A stretch of 64,000 nt of DNA, taken from contig NADL03000666.1 in the NCBI GenBank assembly GCA_002205965.3, positions 1,178,001 to 1,242,000 on the forward strand. The letters run 5' to 3'. Every line of letters starts with the position of its first letter. The stretch's first letter is position 1. Positions 13,901 to 27,769 of the stretch are shown here, one piece after another. The notes under the pieces were generated by a model, which saw only the letters and a list, made by a program, of their open reading frames with translations, was not told the origin of the DNA and searched no databases. This DNA comes from Kappaphycus alvarezii (Eukaryota > Rhodophyta > Florideophyceae > Gigartinales > Solieriaceae). The position numbers and the translations under genes were made by a program.

Positions 13901-14929
13901 TGAGAGATATTAGTACTGTTGAATGGCAGCCAAACAAGTGTTTCATTTATATTTTGGATTGGTCAGAAAGAAAGCAGAATTGTCCCCAGCAATATGTTCG
14001 ATCATCGCACAAGCTTAAAGAACTTTATTGATCACAGTTCTCAGTAATAAATCGCATTTACTGCAATTAGCCGCAAATATTTGAAGAAAATTTTCTCCAG
14101 TTCTCAAATAATCCAATTCTTGAGTAGGAAGAGCCACAAATTTGGGGTGAACATAGTAAAAGATCTTAGATTTGTCTGTATTTTATATGCATAGGAAAAT
14201 TTTGTTTCATGACGGCTTCTATCTCGGTTTCATGTTGGTATTAACTAACTAAAAAAGGTCACAGTGGGAAATTATTACTCTTGAAATTAGCGAGAGAGCG
14301 GTTTGTACTAGTTTAAACGGTATATTTTCCAGTAGAATTACATTCTCCATCGCTGATTCCACTGGATCCGAAGTCGTTGTAACTCCACCCGTCCCACTGT
14401 ATCCACTTCTCCTTCAAATCTTACCCGAAAAAATCATATTCTTGGTTTCACTCTCAATTGTTGAAAGAATATTTCTTTTGCATTTCCCTTCATTTTCACA
14501 CCATTAGCTCATTTCGTTACGATGTTTTGCCGTTCGCAGAAAAGCGTCGCTACTTTTCACACGAATCGATATTATTAGCCCGCCGTAGCATATTCAACGC
14601 ACAAAATTGAAGCTCTTTATATATAGATATTTTTTCGCTTGCTCAGAAATATGCAAGCCACACACCATGGCTCAAACTTAAGGAATCTCAAGAAAATGAA
14701 CTGAGCCACTTTTTTCTGAGCTCGGATGAGTTACGGATTTCATGGGCCTTAGTTTTCGGAACATTGCGGTAATGCATAAGAAATTTACCGTAAAAAAGTA
14801 ATTTAAGAAGACTAGATAATGCTGTGGTAAAATTTGTGTTGCTTTTATTGCAAATTGCGAAATGTTGAATTGTGAAGATCCTCTTGAAAAACATTTAACC
14901 GTATGAAATGCATCTAATTCATGTGTCTA
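4945..14929. other. Long AT-rich stretch without recognised genes
   Basis: About 10 kb, strongly AT-rich from roughly 5.8 kb on, with only short random-looking open frames. The longest (12056-12460 plus, 134 codons) matches nothing I know. The only compositional island is about 8730-9120. It carries a TATATATCG box and several GC-richer blocks and might be a solo LTR or promoter, but I could not define its ends or find a second copy. Confidence 0.4.
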
Positions 14930-15230
14930 CCCTTTGAGGGTGGCACCCGGACGCGTACGCGGTGCTAGCAGATGTCGAGCGGAAGGTGTCCGTTCGCGAA
15001 CGATGGAGACCTATGGGAAGGTTAGAGCGGTGCTTACCCAAAGGCACGCTGTCCAGGTCATCATCTCTAACTCTGCATGCATGCTCGCTGTCATTGAGCT
15101 GGACCTACAGGTAATGCTATTTATTGGTACCCATTAGTGACGGCTTATCCAGAGCAACGCATTAGAGGCGTGGATACAATCAAACACATCTTCCATACAT
15201 TAAAAACACTCAAAAATTGCCCTTCTATTG
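14930..15230 (+). pseudogene. LINE C-terminal tail, lineage C, with 3' end
   Basis: A plus-strand frame begins GWHPDAYAVLADVE and, after a one-base shift, continues METYGKVRAVLTQRHA, then ISNSACMLA. The same protein end occurs at 30.7, 47.95 and 50.7 kb (minus). The 50.7 kb copy shows that it belongs to the end of a LINE endonuclease-like domain. A shared 3' region follows, with CGCATTAG, GCGTGGATACAA and CATCTTCCAT blocks (to about 15230). This is a 5'-truncated dead copy isolated in AT-rich DNA. Confidence 0.7.
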
Positions 15231-16971
15231 CATGAACCAATGCATCAGTGGAACAAGGTGTGAGTAACAATACTTATGAGTAACCTGTGGGATATATAAA
15301 AGTTCTGCCTCACAAGCTCCGTTATTTTTTACCCGTCAGAACTTCAGTAGATTCGGCACTTCGAGTTTCAAAAAGGATATTAAAGAACATCTTGAACATA
15401 TGTGGAAGTCTTTTTGTGTAGCTGTCGCATGACTGCCCATTATTTTAGTAGCCCCTTTATAAAATATGAGAAAAGAATTATACGTTGAAGCTACATGAGG
15501 TATGCATATTTATCCTCGGCAGCATTAGAGAATCTTTTATGTTATCTTTGCGAGTTCCGAAAAAGTTCTTATTCGAACTGAAAAGAACGTTTCTACTAGA
15601 CGAAACAGAGACGCACATATCAATCACCTAATCATGACCCTGAAAAAATCCACCGCAGCCACGAACATTGAATATATTGGCAAGTACTTTCCTATTTTGC
15701 CCTGCCTACACTCTAGATCATAAGTGATCTTGCAGCTCTTTATCAAGAGAACTCCATTCGGCAAATTTTAAATTGCAATGAACGGAAAAAAGCAGAGAAG
15801 TGGAATGAAGTGGATGTAAAATACTTTTGACTTAAGAGAACCTTGGGCTTCCAAGACATGGCAAACAATCTTTTACATTCGTCCCGAATTAATTTTAGAC
15901 TTACGGTAAGCGAGTCATTTTAGTTAAGGCGGTCAAATTGACCAAGAAAAGCTCTTCTACATTGCTTAGGAATCTACTATTATCGTTCCCACTGCAGGGT
16001 ACTGCTACGGTCACTCATACCCAGGGGCAATTAACTTTTCAAAAATCAGAGGTCTCCGAAGATAGCTCTCAAGTTGATTACTGGGACAATGAAGCACATA
16101 AGTCAACTTAATTTGAAATTGTATAGTATTAAGTTGTAATTTATTGAATTATGCCTAGAATTTCCTTGAAATTCTCTCACCATTTGCAACCATGACATCT
16201 CTTTCCCTTCAGTTTCATCCAAATTGTCTCGCACTTGAGTTATATCTTTTTCAGAGGCGCTTATATTCTTAACCACTAAAACACGCAAGGTATTATCCTC
16301 CTGTGAATTACAATATTCAGTATATCGACATGTTAGCGCCCCTTATTTAATAACGAGACAAAAGGAGATCAATGGTTAGGGATTTTCGCAATCCCTCATG
16401 TAAGTTACCCCAATGCTTAAAAAATTAACATATTTAATCTCTTTATCTCCTGTTATAGACGGAACGATAAATAGGAGCAGTCCCGCATCTGACTTGCTGC
16501 CCTGATTATGAAGGTGTTCTTCCTTTCCTATTTTTAATGCAAAGAACAACATCTGGGCAAACTGTCAGTTCATCGTCCTGTTTCCTTTTAAAAAAATCCA
16601 TTCCATTCAATTATATCATCTTTGGAAAAACTTGAACATGGAACTTTCTTTATATGATTGTTCTTTCATTGCGAAGTATTGATACTATTTAGTAATAAAG
16701 GTAAGTATTCGGATGGTTTGGATTGAGGAAAGTGCCACCAAATTTGTTAGGTGGATTGGGATAATGGGGTAAGGTCGATATGGTTTGGATATGTTGTTCT
16801 CATAGCCCGAATATTCCTATTTTTAGTAAGAAAATTCGAATAGAATTTATAGGAGAAGGGTTCAAGAGGCGTTAAAATCCATTTTAAGAAGTAGTCGTTG
16901 TAAGCTTCTTTCTTGTGATGTTCACCAGCATATTATTGTCTAAAAACCTTCGCGTAAAACTAATTATATTC
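15231..16971. other. No gene recognised
   Basis: AT-rich sequence between the LINE tail and the start of the large duplication. Only short open frames; nothing recognisable. Confidence 0.4.
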
Positions 16972-19900
16972 TCCGGAAGTACCCATATTGTAACTACGAA
17001 GTATTTTAGGTATATTATGATGGATTTTCAAAAATATAAGGTTATTATTCATCAAAAACTTGAAGGTACTGAATATAGTTAAAAATTTCAAGGCCCTCCA
17101 GCAATTGAAGATATCTGGAAAAGCTGACCACGAAACTTTTAAAAAAGAAGTAATTATGAATATCTTGCAAACCAGATTGTAAGCACTTGCTGTGCAATGT
17201 TGTTTAACTGTCGGACAGTTAAGTTGCTGAGTTTTCGATGTTGATTGGTTGAAAAGGTCAAAATATTTGTGCTTGGAATGAGTTTAGTCCCATGATTTGC
17301 TTGGAATTGGGAATAGAAAAAGTTATTCCAAGTGATTTTAACACCAGATCTTTTACTCTTATCAATCGAATTGAAATGATTTACGTAGATATCTCCTCTT
17401 TTGCTTCCAAATAAGAGTGTGTCCAGTCCGTCTAACTGGGTATTGACAGCATTTCTTCTAATAGGAATATTTACAAGGGAGCGCAAAGATATTGCGGGTA
17501 AATTTTGAAACAAATTGATGCTTTGACCAGGCACCTTATTGGAGTTCGAAGGTTTAAGAATACTTTATGAAGAGAACTGATAAATAAGGGACTTGGAAGA
17601 TAAATGTTGCTGAAATGAACTAGGGAGGAGCACTTCTTGGGCGACAGCCAGGAAGAGGCATGAGATTTAAAGTAATGGGATTGGGGATTTCACTGTATCT
17701 TGTTGCTCGAAGCAGCGAGTTCTGTTAAAAAAATGTATCGTGAATAACGGAGAATTTGCCAGTTCAGACAAAAGGAATCAATCCCAATTGGAAGAGAACT
17801 AAGCCGGATTGAAAATCGTAGACAAGAACACATAATGTGATGCAAAAGCATTTTGACGATCAAAAAATGGATTTATAGGTCGTGTTCGAGATCAAAGTGT
17901 TATAAAGAATGCTTACTAAGCTCGAACTAGCCATCAAATTGTTACAGAAAGTACTGCTGTGCCTTTAGAGGGGTCAAAATGTCATCCATAGTCAGCAGGA
18001 GACAAACATGGAGAGACTGATGACTTCTTTAAAATGACAATGAACCTCGAATTTCCTGTATTGAAACGGTAAAAACCCATTTCCAAAGCAAGAAATAAAT
18101 CCATTGAGCTCTCGAGATATCATTGCTCTCGAGATATCAAGTCGTCATAAATCTTCCATTGTCCGTCTATCTAGATAAAGATTATTATTTGAAATGGTAT
18201 AGAGATGTAAAATTAGAAAAAAGCGATGAATAACTTGACTTGGCATTGTCGTAAATGATAAAATAGGACTTAATTGGATTAAAGAGATTAAAAAGAGAAA
18301 ATACAATTTTGCCCTCACGTCTCTTCACAAAGCTTTTACGTCATATAAAAGACTAAATAGGAAGGAAGTTGTGTGGGTATTAAATCCCGGAGGATTTAAA
18401 GGGGAAAAAAGGTTAGCTGGACAGCCCCATTACGAATATGGTTCATAGATTAACCACAGAGAGAGCCGAAGCATTCTCTTATCAAACTACAGATCATCAA
18501 GAGGCGCATTGAATTCAATTTATAGAAATACAGGAGGCATTGGTGATAAAGCGGAGACTTCCTTGGCAGGGAGGCATTTAAGAGCTAGGAAACATATGTC
18601 ACATGATTACTATGGGAAATGTATCAGCAATTTACCGCAAAGAAAGCAGAAAAAATATGCGTAATACAGATCCCGCCGCCTTTAAAGAGAATTTGGATAC
18701 CATCCTTTGCAAAGTATGGAGGTGCCCGGAACTTCTCAAAGTTCTGATAGTGTGGAACTGAATATGAGTAAACCTGCAATGGAGGTTAAGAATTTAGAAA
18801 CCATTGATTCTGTTTAGATGGAAAAAGTGAGAGGTGCAGATAATTTCTTTAGAATATTCAATGAGATTTTATATCAGGCAACGCCATTAGAAGGCACTAT
18901 CGTGTCGATGGAAGCGTTTCTCAGAATTATTATAGATTTACACTGTTCTTAGGAATCAAAAATAGCTGGGTACCGAAATGATAGTTTCCTTATCTTTTTA
19001 GCACAAAAAATAAAGACAATAAGCATACTAAAAGATTCAGTAAATCACTTATGGAGGAAAGTTTGAAAATATATACAGTAACAAATAAATTCAGCAAGAC
19101 AAATACATCTGGAAGCATAAAACAGAAAATATTTAAGAATATGGTGTACGTCAAACACTCGAGCTTTGAAAGAGATGTTAAGAAAACAAGGAAAATCACG
19201 AAAAAGATCTGGTAAAGCTACTAGATTTCCTTTCAGGTAAATATTTCTCTACATTTAACAAAAATGTACTATATGTTTCATCCGATCACAGAAGCTTGCA
19301 TTTGGATATGTATCCACAAAATATTTGTAGGCGAAACCAATAAGGATCACTCTTTTTAATTAATAGAATACTTTTACATCATCAGGGGTGGCGACAATAA
19401 TTTTTTCATAAAAATCAATAATCTTTTTAATGATCGATAGATAAATTTTAAATCTCGGCACAAATTTTTTTATCGCATGTTGTCTCATAATATTAATCTT
19501 AGAACAATCTAAATTGCTCCAAATTCTCATACTTATCCAAGGAAAATTATAGACCCGAAAACCACAATCGAATTCATTAAGTTTAATTACTATTGTGTCA
19601 GATATTTAAATTTTGGTGTCACATTTGAATTGGAATTCAATATTTAAGCAAACGAAATTCTATCAAACTACAATTAGCGAATATATTTGCCCTTTATATT
19701 GTGCAAAAATATTTGGTCAAGGCCAAAAACCATTCTTAGATATCTTCTACAATCATTATAGGGGGTAAATTTGGGTAATTTATTATTCGGAAAGTACTGT
19801 AATGCATTACACTGTTGCTCGGAGTTATAAGATTTCATTAACACAAAATCAAATTAATTAATTGATTACTGTATTTAAACGAATAAAATCTTCCAGGCTA

Positions 19901-21444
19901 ATAAAAATGACACATAATTATTAATTTTTTATTTGACTCATTGCGAAGAATGTAAATAATTGACACATTTGAAACCCTGTCCTACAATGTTCTGAAATGG
20001 TATCTCAAAATGTGTGCGTTGATGCTGAAAAACATTTGCTATAAACTTTCTGTAATAAATCATTTTCGGCAAGTATGGCTCTATTAAAAATCAACCTTGC
20101 AAAATTCACGTGTGACATTTATAGTCTTAGTATCCCCTTACTTACTCTTTTATCTACGTATATAACAAAAAGCCCACGTTTTGGAACTTAACTGACTTTC
20201 ATAAAGACTAAATCTATAAGATAATAATCATTGATGATAAAAGAGGTGAGATAAGAATTAATGGTAAGGACGAAGTGATAATGTGAAACGTGGATTTATA
20301 GCCCCAACTGAAATCCTTAAGTTTTTTGAGGGCTTAAAAAATTAGTCTTCCGGTAAATTTTACGCTAAATGCTGTACATTTTCTCAGATAGTTTTCTTCT
20401 GACAGAGCTTTTATTTTTTATAATTTAATTTCTCATTACATCCCATATTTAAAACCTAAATTGAAAAAAGCTTTTGTGACAGAATTTAAGTAAAACAGAA
20501 ATTATATGGGTGATTTTTATTCCAATCAGTCACTTTTATTCGCGAGCGGATCGTTTTGAAAAATTAAATAGAAACACAAAAAACCACTCAAATAAAACAA
20601 TTTTCGTATGAAAGTAATCAAAATGAGTTTGATTTTATTCAAAGGACCCTTAAATCAAGATTTAGGGGCAAAAATACAAAAAAATGCGAAGATTAGCATT
20701 GCGCTTAATAAAGGAAACATTAAGCCAAATAGGCCTCCATTGAATTTTTTTTCATCATTTAGAATCAGTTCCTATCTAAATTCCCCATGAAATAATTAAT
20801 CCACTGCATAAGCATAAATATTTCCAATTTTCCCCCGGTCTAACTTTAGATGCACCAAACCATTCCTAAACAGGTTTTCTCAACTCTTCATAATGTTTTG
20901 AGAGATAAAATGTTTTTTGTCATATAAACTCAAATAGGAAATGAGTTTTCTATATCAATTCATGTCAAATTTGCTTTAATAAGGCGGATTTAAATGTTAA
21001 AATTGTGTAATAGGTCGTTTTCTCTATTAATTTTAACAATCAAAAGCACAGATTATCGTAATAATTATCGTAATAAAATATGAATTTTCAGTATAAAAAA
21101 TATTGATATTGGTATACTACGCTCAATTTAATCTCAGGTAACTCAATTATTATTCAATCCCAATCAATTATGGATGAAGTCCAAGAACGGAAAATTTTAG
21201 ATCTTAGTGCACATCTATAAAAACAGTCGAAATTGATTTCTTAGGTCCTCGTTTATAACAACTTGCTTCACTCATAGACTAAATAAGAGAACTCAAAATG
21301 AAGCGAAAGGCGTTTTTTGCAGATATTACTTTCTAGAAACTAAATTTTTCTTCTATCGTTTTGGTAATCATATTAGTAACACCGAAAAAGTAGCCTCCTA
21401 CGCTGGTATTGCTAAATGATACCCAGTAAGCTGTTATATTTGAA

Positions 21445-23925
21445 AAATATTCTTTCATCCGGATTATACTTCTAATAGCTGTCCAATCTGATTTGTTACA
21501 GAGAGTGGCCTGCCGTCGAGCTACACAAATGTTTCAAGTACTATCCGAACATCTTTGCATGAAATTTATCATCAATGATCCTGAGTTTTCCGCCAGTTCT
21601 GAGGGCTTCCTTATTGCTATTTTCAGACGAGAACATACCTCAGTTGACTGCGATTTATGGAACTACCGCCCTATATCGGTCCAAAATTATTCAAGAAAGA
21701 AGATCAAAGAAGAATAATATAGGATACTACGAGAACATGAAAGCATAGAGCTCGAAATAGCTGGCAGGATTTATATGGGGAGTTAGAGATAGCTTCGCAA
21801 TTGGGCCAGGAGAATCATTCATATCATCTCCTGCAAAATGAATATTTCTTCACACCAGCAGTTTCTCCTTACCCGCTTCGCTTCCCTTAGTTGTTCAATA
21901 TGCTACTTTTTTCTTCAATAATGCCTTTGAGCCCTAAAAATTAAATAAAACTCATCTTTTCGGTAAATGAACTTCATTATTCCCTTTTTCATGATTATCT
22001 GAGCTTTATTAGATGCAGAAGTAATTTAAAGTACTATAGCTGAGCAGTTCTAGTCGTTTCAGAAGGAAATTGAGAAACAGGAATCAATTTTTTTATGTTC
22101 GGATGCTTTACGAGTAAGGTAGCCACAAACAATGCTAATAAAGAAACTTTAAAGTAAATTCAGTGTAGCATTTAAGGTGCGGCCGAGCAGGTTAGCTTTG
22201 AAACTTTGGTTAGGGTCAGTTAGATTTCGCAAGCCTCTTAATGATAGGGTTTACGTATTACTACTGATAGCTAAATTTATATGCATGATGTATTCCATAG
22301 ATGGCAAAGACAAGCCTTTTGTTGCATAACGGCCCTGAAAGTATTGTGATGAGCGATTTTGGAAGTTTTTTCTTGCATGTTCGATTTAACACTAATACAT
22401 TTCAGATCCATGTGGCGTTTGAAAACATGGCATATTTTGATTTCTAGAGCGTAGAAGGGATTGAGCCCTTATTTGTGTTGTTACAACTGTACTACTGAGT
22501 TTCACAAGCAAAGAGTCTCTTTTTCGGGGAGGCAACTCGCATAATAAGATTGCACAACTCGCATCATTTCTAAGACTTTGTTGCCATTATCAACTTTCTA
22601 ATGAGCTAAACAAGCGCAAAAACTCCTGTTCTGCTTTATCAGGGAGAAAAAAATTGGCACGTAAATGAAAGAAATTGGAACACAAATGTAATGAGGCTGT
22701 TCCATCTTTGTTTTGTTGAAAACTGCATGAATGATTGCGTGAATGGTTGCGTAATTTTAAGTTGAGAAGTTAGATCCATCAGAAAAAAATCCTCATCAAC
22801 GATTTCCTTGAAAATTAGGCACCCCTATCTTCTCGCACGAAGCTTTTCCGAATTTTGGTACTTAGAATAAGTGCCCGTTATTCAAGAACAGTTGGTTTAA
22901 ATTCTTGATATCACCGTACTAATAACAACATGAAATCGGTTTAAAACATTTTATTAACATCATTCTCTAAATTTGGAAAAGAACTTCCATCCTCGGGCGG
23001 AAGTTTATTTTTTAACTACATTCGTCCAAAAATAGAAGAAATATGCTAGCACTTGGTATTTTTTCCAAGGAGTATTAAATTATCCATCCCAATTCAAGTT
23101 CAAATCGAAGTATATCGACTTCATTGGTAGCAAAACATTATAGTCTAACCCTAAAGAAGGCAGTTCATCTCATTCGTCCTGAAGATAAAAGCAGCAAAAT
23201 AGGTAGTTATCGATCTGCATGTTCATAATTTCTGAACCTCCGATATTTTGGTTGAGAATCTTTACGAATTCTCAGCTGTACCACATATGGGTTCATGAAA
23301 GTCTGCCCAAACGTTTAAGTAAACTTGGCATAACTTCTTACAACACCATAAGAAGGAATCGTCAATTCAGTCCATGAACAAGTCTTAATTTAGTGACGAA
23401 TACTTTAGGTCATGGGTAGCCATTCAAAAGGATATTTTGCTGGTGATAAACATCTGCACTGAGTCATTTCGAGAGGAATTAAGTATTTAAACTTGTTTCC
23501 GTTGGGTTTCTTGTACTGCTTACTAGGTAATAAAGCTTTCACAGCATTAGCGAACAACGTTTCTCTTATCATTTGAATAAAATTTTCAAAAGCAGGAGTT
23601 CTTTTCGAAAAACTGGAATGATCAGTCATTTTTTAGTCGTGAGAAATATACAGAATATTTACCAATGAACTTCAAAGCACTCAAAATTTTACATTGAATA
23701 AGAGCAGAGAATAAATTTTCGGATTATCCGCAGAATTTTTTAAAGTTTCTGCATCTGGAATTCATTCTCTGTTCATTCTATATCTACCGCTTCCACGACT
23801 GGACCGGAAAACTTATCATCACGCTTATGTATGACCTGATCCTAGTCGACTTAGAAGATTTCCAAGTCACTCACAGAAACATCACAATATCAGTGAAAAA
23901 TGAAGAACTTATGATAATACATATA
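21445..23925. other. Extra block present only in duplication copy 1
   Basis: Sequence on either side (TGTTATATTTGAAAAAT at about 21431 and TTGCAGTCAGGAAG at about 23950) is adjacent in copy 2 near 60830-60875. This block was therefore inserted in copy 1 or lost from copy 2. Its left end carries a LINE tail fragment (21490-21615). The rest shows no recognised gene. Confidence 0.6.
21490..21615 (+). pseudogene. LINE C-terminal fragment, lineage D
   Basis: The frame reads KFIINDPEFSASSEGF, matching NCFINDSEFAASPQAF in the better preserved copy at 44.9 kb. It is a short decayed fragment of the last part of a LINE protein at the left edge of an inserted block. Confidence 0.5.
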
Positions 23926-25475
23926 ATTGAATTGAAATTTCGGGTTTTATTGCAGTCAGGAAGTTTCAAAGGTACTAATTGTTTAAAAATAACATTTTTA
24001 TTTCTGACTGAATTTTTTATTTACAAAAAAAGTTTTCCAGTACTATATTTTCTGCGCAAAACTCGAAAACGATTTTTAAAAGAAACATCAAAGTATCCCG
24101 AATATAATAAGCTCTCCATATCTTGCAGTTTACCTGCGCTCAACTGGTTATAATTCCTTACCATAGAATATAATGGTATGCTACTTTGCATTCTCGTCCA
24201 CCTGAGTTAGAGTTCCAACGATATAAATCAGTTATGTATCAGGCTGGCAGCTAAATGGCTTCACTCAGTCTTCAGGAACTAATATCGGAGTCAAAATCAT
24301 ATCCTGTTTGAGCTCCCAGAATAATTTATCACACAATTCCATTTTCCCATTTTCAATCCTTCCACACCACATTCGTTGGGTGGGGCGCGATTTTAAAGAA
24401 TTTGATGCAAACTAGCGGAGTTCTTTCTCCGCTCTATTATTCGTCGAAATTTCTTTCCGTCTAGTTTTTTATGCTAATGCTCTTTTCTCGGTCTGAATAA
24501 TTATCGGAATGTAAAATAGTTTACTGCCGTTATTGGAAGAATGGTGTCAACTATTAGTATTCCGGACATAATTTTGATGCACATCCAACAGAGATCATAA
24601 CCAGTATTGTAAATTGAAGAATCAGAAGTATTAGAGTGCTTTCCACGCTTAAATATTCTGCTGAAACTTGCAATACATGCCTCCTCGGTCGCAAATTTAC
24701 ACTGAAGGCGTGAAATGACTTTTCTATGAAAAATCTCAGAAAAATTCCGATTTCAAGTCATTCTTTTCACTGAAAGATCTTCAGTATGTTATCTGACATT
24801 CTAAGTATTTTAAAGGTTATTGAAACCGATTGGAAATCGAGTAATAACACGTATGCATACATCGGTCGCGTTTCAGTCATCAAGACTACACATAAAGCCA
24901 TTAGCAAAGATTCCAGATCTTTGATTAGTCCTTGAGATTATTACTCAAGTTCTTTTTACTTAGATTCAACTATTCCCATTATATCTTCTTTTAAAAATAA
25001 GTTAAGGTCTTATTTACATTTTCACCAAATCTTGTAAGCAGCCTATTTTTCCGACTAAAAGCCATCCTCATGCATCACCTTCGTGTTAGTAAAACCAGAA
25101 CCGACCCTTCTCTGCATCTCGAGTACCACAAAAAGACGCATATATATTTATTTTGAAGAAAATAAATACACAAAAAACCAAACGAAATCCTCACACCAAC
25201 GATTCCTTCAAATGAGCAAGGAATAAGTAATGGAAAACTTGTGCTCGACTGGCCCAGAACGAGGGAGCTTAGTCAGCAGCTTAGATAAAACTGAAAAATA
25301 AGGGAGACTTAAATTGTGTCTAGTCACCCAAATCAATACGTTAACAAATATGGCGGTGATGCTATTATACTCCAAGATGGATTCGATAAATGACCTCCGG
25401 TTAGCGTACAAACAATATATACCTATTGTAAGCACGTACCCCGTAGGAATATTTCTGTGCTGTGCAACCCCCTAA

Positions 25476-26929
25476 TTCTGGTAAATTAACGTTAGTCAGA
25501 ACGCTTAAGCATTTTATATCGATTAAAGCGTTGTAAAAACAATTAAAAGCATATTAAGGCACCCAATTGTACTATCGATCACTTCGTTAATTCATAACAT
25601 CCACTTCCTAAACTCTTGCCAAATTTAACAACCTCTGCTACTAAATAATCAAAAAATGAACCCAATTGCCCGGATACATCACCGTCCCGGCATTGCTGCA
25701 GCAGTTTCTCACGGACTGCGGTGACTTTATGTGCATTAACTAGCTGTAGCTGGTGATAGGGTGCGTTCTTTAGCATTTACTAAAATATACAGAAGAGGTA
25801 GATGAAGATGAGTAAGATGAAAGCTTATAAGAAAAATAAGAGTCAATGGATCCGTGATAGACGTTGCAATATAATCGCGATGATGTTTCAATAGGGTAGT
25901 TGAGCGCCACTTGTGGATTAATATTGATATTAGGGATAATTAATAGTTATTAAAACTTAGTAGTAGGAAAAATTAGATAAAGAGAGTAAGAAAAGGAAAA
26001 TTCAGGACTTTCGTGTACCAGAGGAGGCTATTTACCATCATGAGCTGGTCACGGGGAGTTTTTCTGACTGTATTGGGTACAAGGATATTTATGAAGAACC
26101 AGTTGTTTGAATCTCTTAATAATAGTCTGTGAAAAGTAGATCTATATGGTAGATACATAGTTTTAGAAAAAAATTTATTTCAAAGTATTTGTTAAAATGC
26201 ATTTTATGGTATTAACATGAGTTGGAAGACTTCTAGATCTGGAAAATTGTCTATATAAGCTATAAAATGCTTTCTCTGGGAGAGTTCAAACAAATTGAGT
26301 GACAAACTAAATCCCATATACGAACTTTCACAAAGCTGAAACTCAACCTTTTTGGATTAGAAGCGTCCAACTTCCGTGCAACTCCTAAAATAAGGTACTT
26401 TAATATTCTCTTTACAGCCACATTTGTATATTCTGCGTCCTACTCTTCATTCCACTTCTCTTTTCCCCCAAAATATACTGTGGTAGCACGTTTTTAGCTT
26501 ATAACAACTCCGTTTTGGAATAGTATTAAGAATCCAATTCCGCTGATTTGCTCGTATCAAATTTTATCAAAAATTACGCGTAAAATAAAATATGCTGTTA
26601 TGAAAGCAACAAGAGAACGCGGAAAAATATTCAAGAGCTCAATTACATCATTCCGTTATCTGAAGCTGTACCTAAGACGGTCTTTAAGTCTCAATTACAC
26701 ATTCATGTGACAGAGACTTTCTACAAGGGTGTGAAGTTATACTAAAAATAGCTTTTTTTGGTTAAAGGTCTGGATCGTTTTATAAAACTAAAGTTTGTTA
26801 ATGGGTTTTTCATTGTGAAGTATAAAACGTGCATTACAGTAATTGGGGTTGAGCTATAGGTTAAGTAACGAAGCTTAATTTTTGTGGTGACAGACGTACA
26901 AATGGGGTTCGGTAACTGTCCTCAACGCC
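25476..26929. other. No gene recognised
   Basis: AT-rich sequence after the end of duplication copy 1. Only short open frames on both strands. Confidence 0.4.
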
Positions 26930-27769
26930 CATCTTGGCTCCTCACAGTTCAGGACGCAACTTATCACCTCTCATGTACATTCCCTCGACGCATTCTTCAG
27001 CGCCGTCGTCGATATTGATAACACGCAAGTTGCATTTCAGCCCTTCCCAACTGCCTCAGGTCTGTAAGATAGGTTATTATTGTGCGTAGTACCGCCATCG
27101 TTCATCTCACACTGTGCTGCAATATTCGACGGAATGATGGAGCGTGGCGTCCGAACGTTGGTTGGAGGAGTCCTCGATTCTGAAATTTTTCGGGAACTGC
27201 AACTACCTGTAAAATCCAAGGAAGACAATAAAACTTCCCTTGGGGTAGGATTCACGCCTGTGAAAGATATCCTAGGTGCTGCATTTCTGGCCTCCAGTTC
27301 GGCCTCCAACAGGATGTGCGAAATTTTTTTGCTAGCCACCATCAAGAGTCTCACAATATATGAAGACGCCCTGGAGGCTCATCAGCTTTGGTATTAATCC
27401 TGCTTACAGTCAAGGATTCTTGCGTGCAGTGCCTTTTGCTTAAACAAAATATCTTCGCAGGAAACACTCACGGAAGTAGTCTGCGAGGCTGTGCAAGACG
27501 GTATACCTCTCGGAGAAGCAAGGAGGCAGTCTTTTCGTGCTTCGATGGCTCTACCACGGCCGAAAGATGGGCGTAATGTTACCAGTGCCCGGGTCTGGAG
27601 ACTAGCATCGACGCCCGCGAATTCTCGACATGGCTTCAATAATACTCTCAAGTTCCGCTTTTCGCTCCACACACACCGTGCCCGAAGGGAAACTGTCCGG
27701 AAAAACCGGACTGCTTCAGGGATCACCTCCTGCACTGTGTTCACGGAGGCCCCAGAATTCAAAGACTTT
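26930..27769 (+). pseudogene. LINE reverse transcriptase, thumb/connection region (decayed)
   Basis: On the plus strand, with frame changes, the order is SLDAFFSAVVDIDNTQVAF, then VVPPSFISHCAAIFD, then RELQLPVKS, then GFTPVKDILGAAFLASSS. This matches the region after the RT palm in protist LINEs, where a short Asp-rich helix, VPPS.I....FD, a LP(V/I) step and AAFLAS occur in this order. Reading continues to about 27765 with GIPLGEARRQSF and similar stretches I cannot align. The element is cut at 27769 by an LTR in the opposite orientation. Dead copy; the rest of the element is not adjacent on the far side of the LTR. Confidence 0.6.

Larger units (their letters stand above)
16972..25475. repeat. 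Large diverged segmental duplication, copy 1
   Basis: This region aligns collinearly and in the same orientation with 55757-63795. Matching anchors include GACCACGAAACTTTTAAAAA (about 17125 and 55913), GTAAACCTGCAATGG (18770 and 57600), TTTCTGACTGAATTTT (24000 and 60915), CTTTCTCCGCTCT (24424 and 62736) and CCAAATCAATACGTTAAC-like sequence near 25326 and 63650. Point differences and small indels are frequent, so the duplication is old. Copy 1 carries an extra block of about 2.5 kb (21445-23925) missing from copy 2. No intact gene is visible in either copy. Confidence 0.85.

Noticed and set aside
17154-17534. A 126-codon minus-strand frame in duplication copy 1.
   Set aside because: The matching region of copy 2 (about 55945-56320) does not keep this frame open, so it is probably chance.
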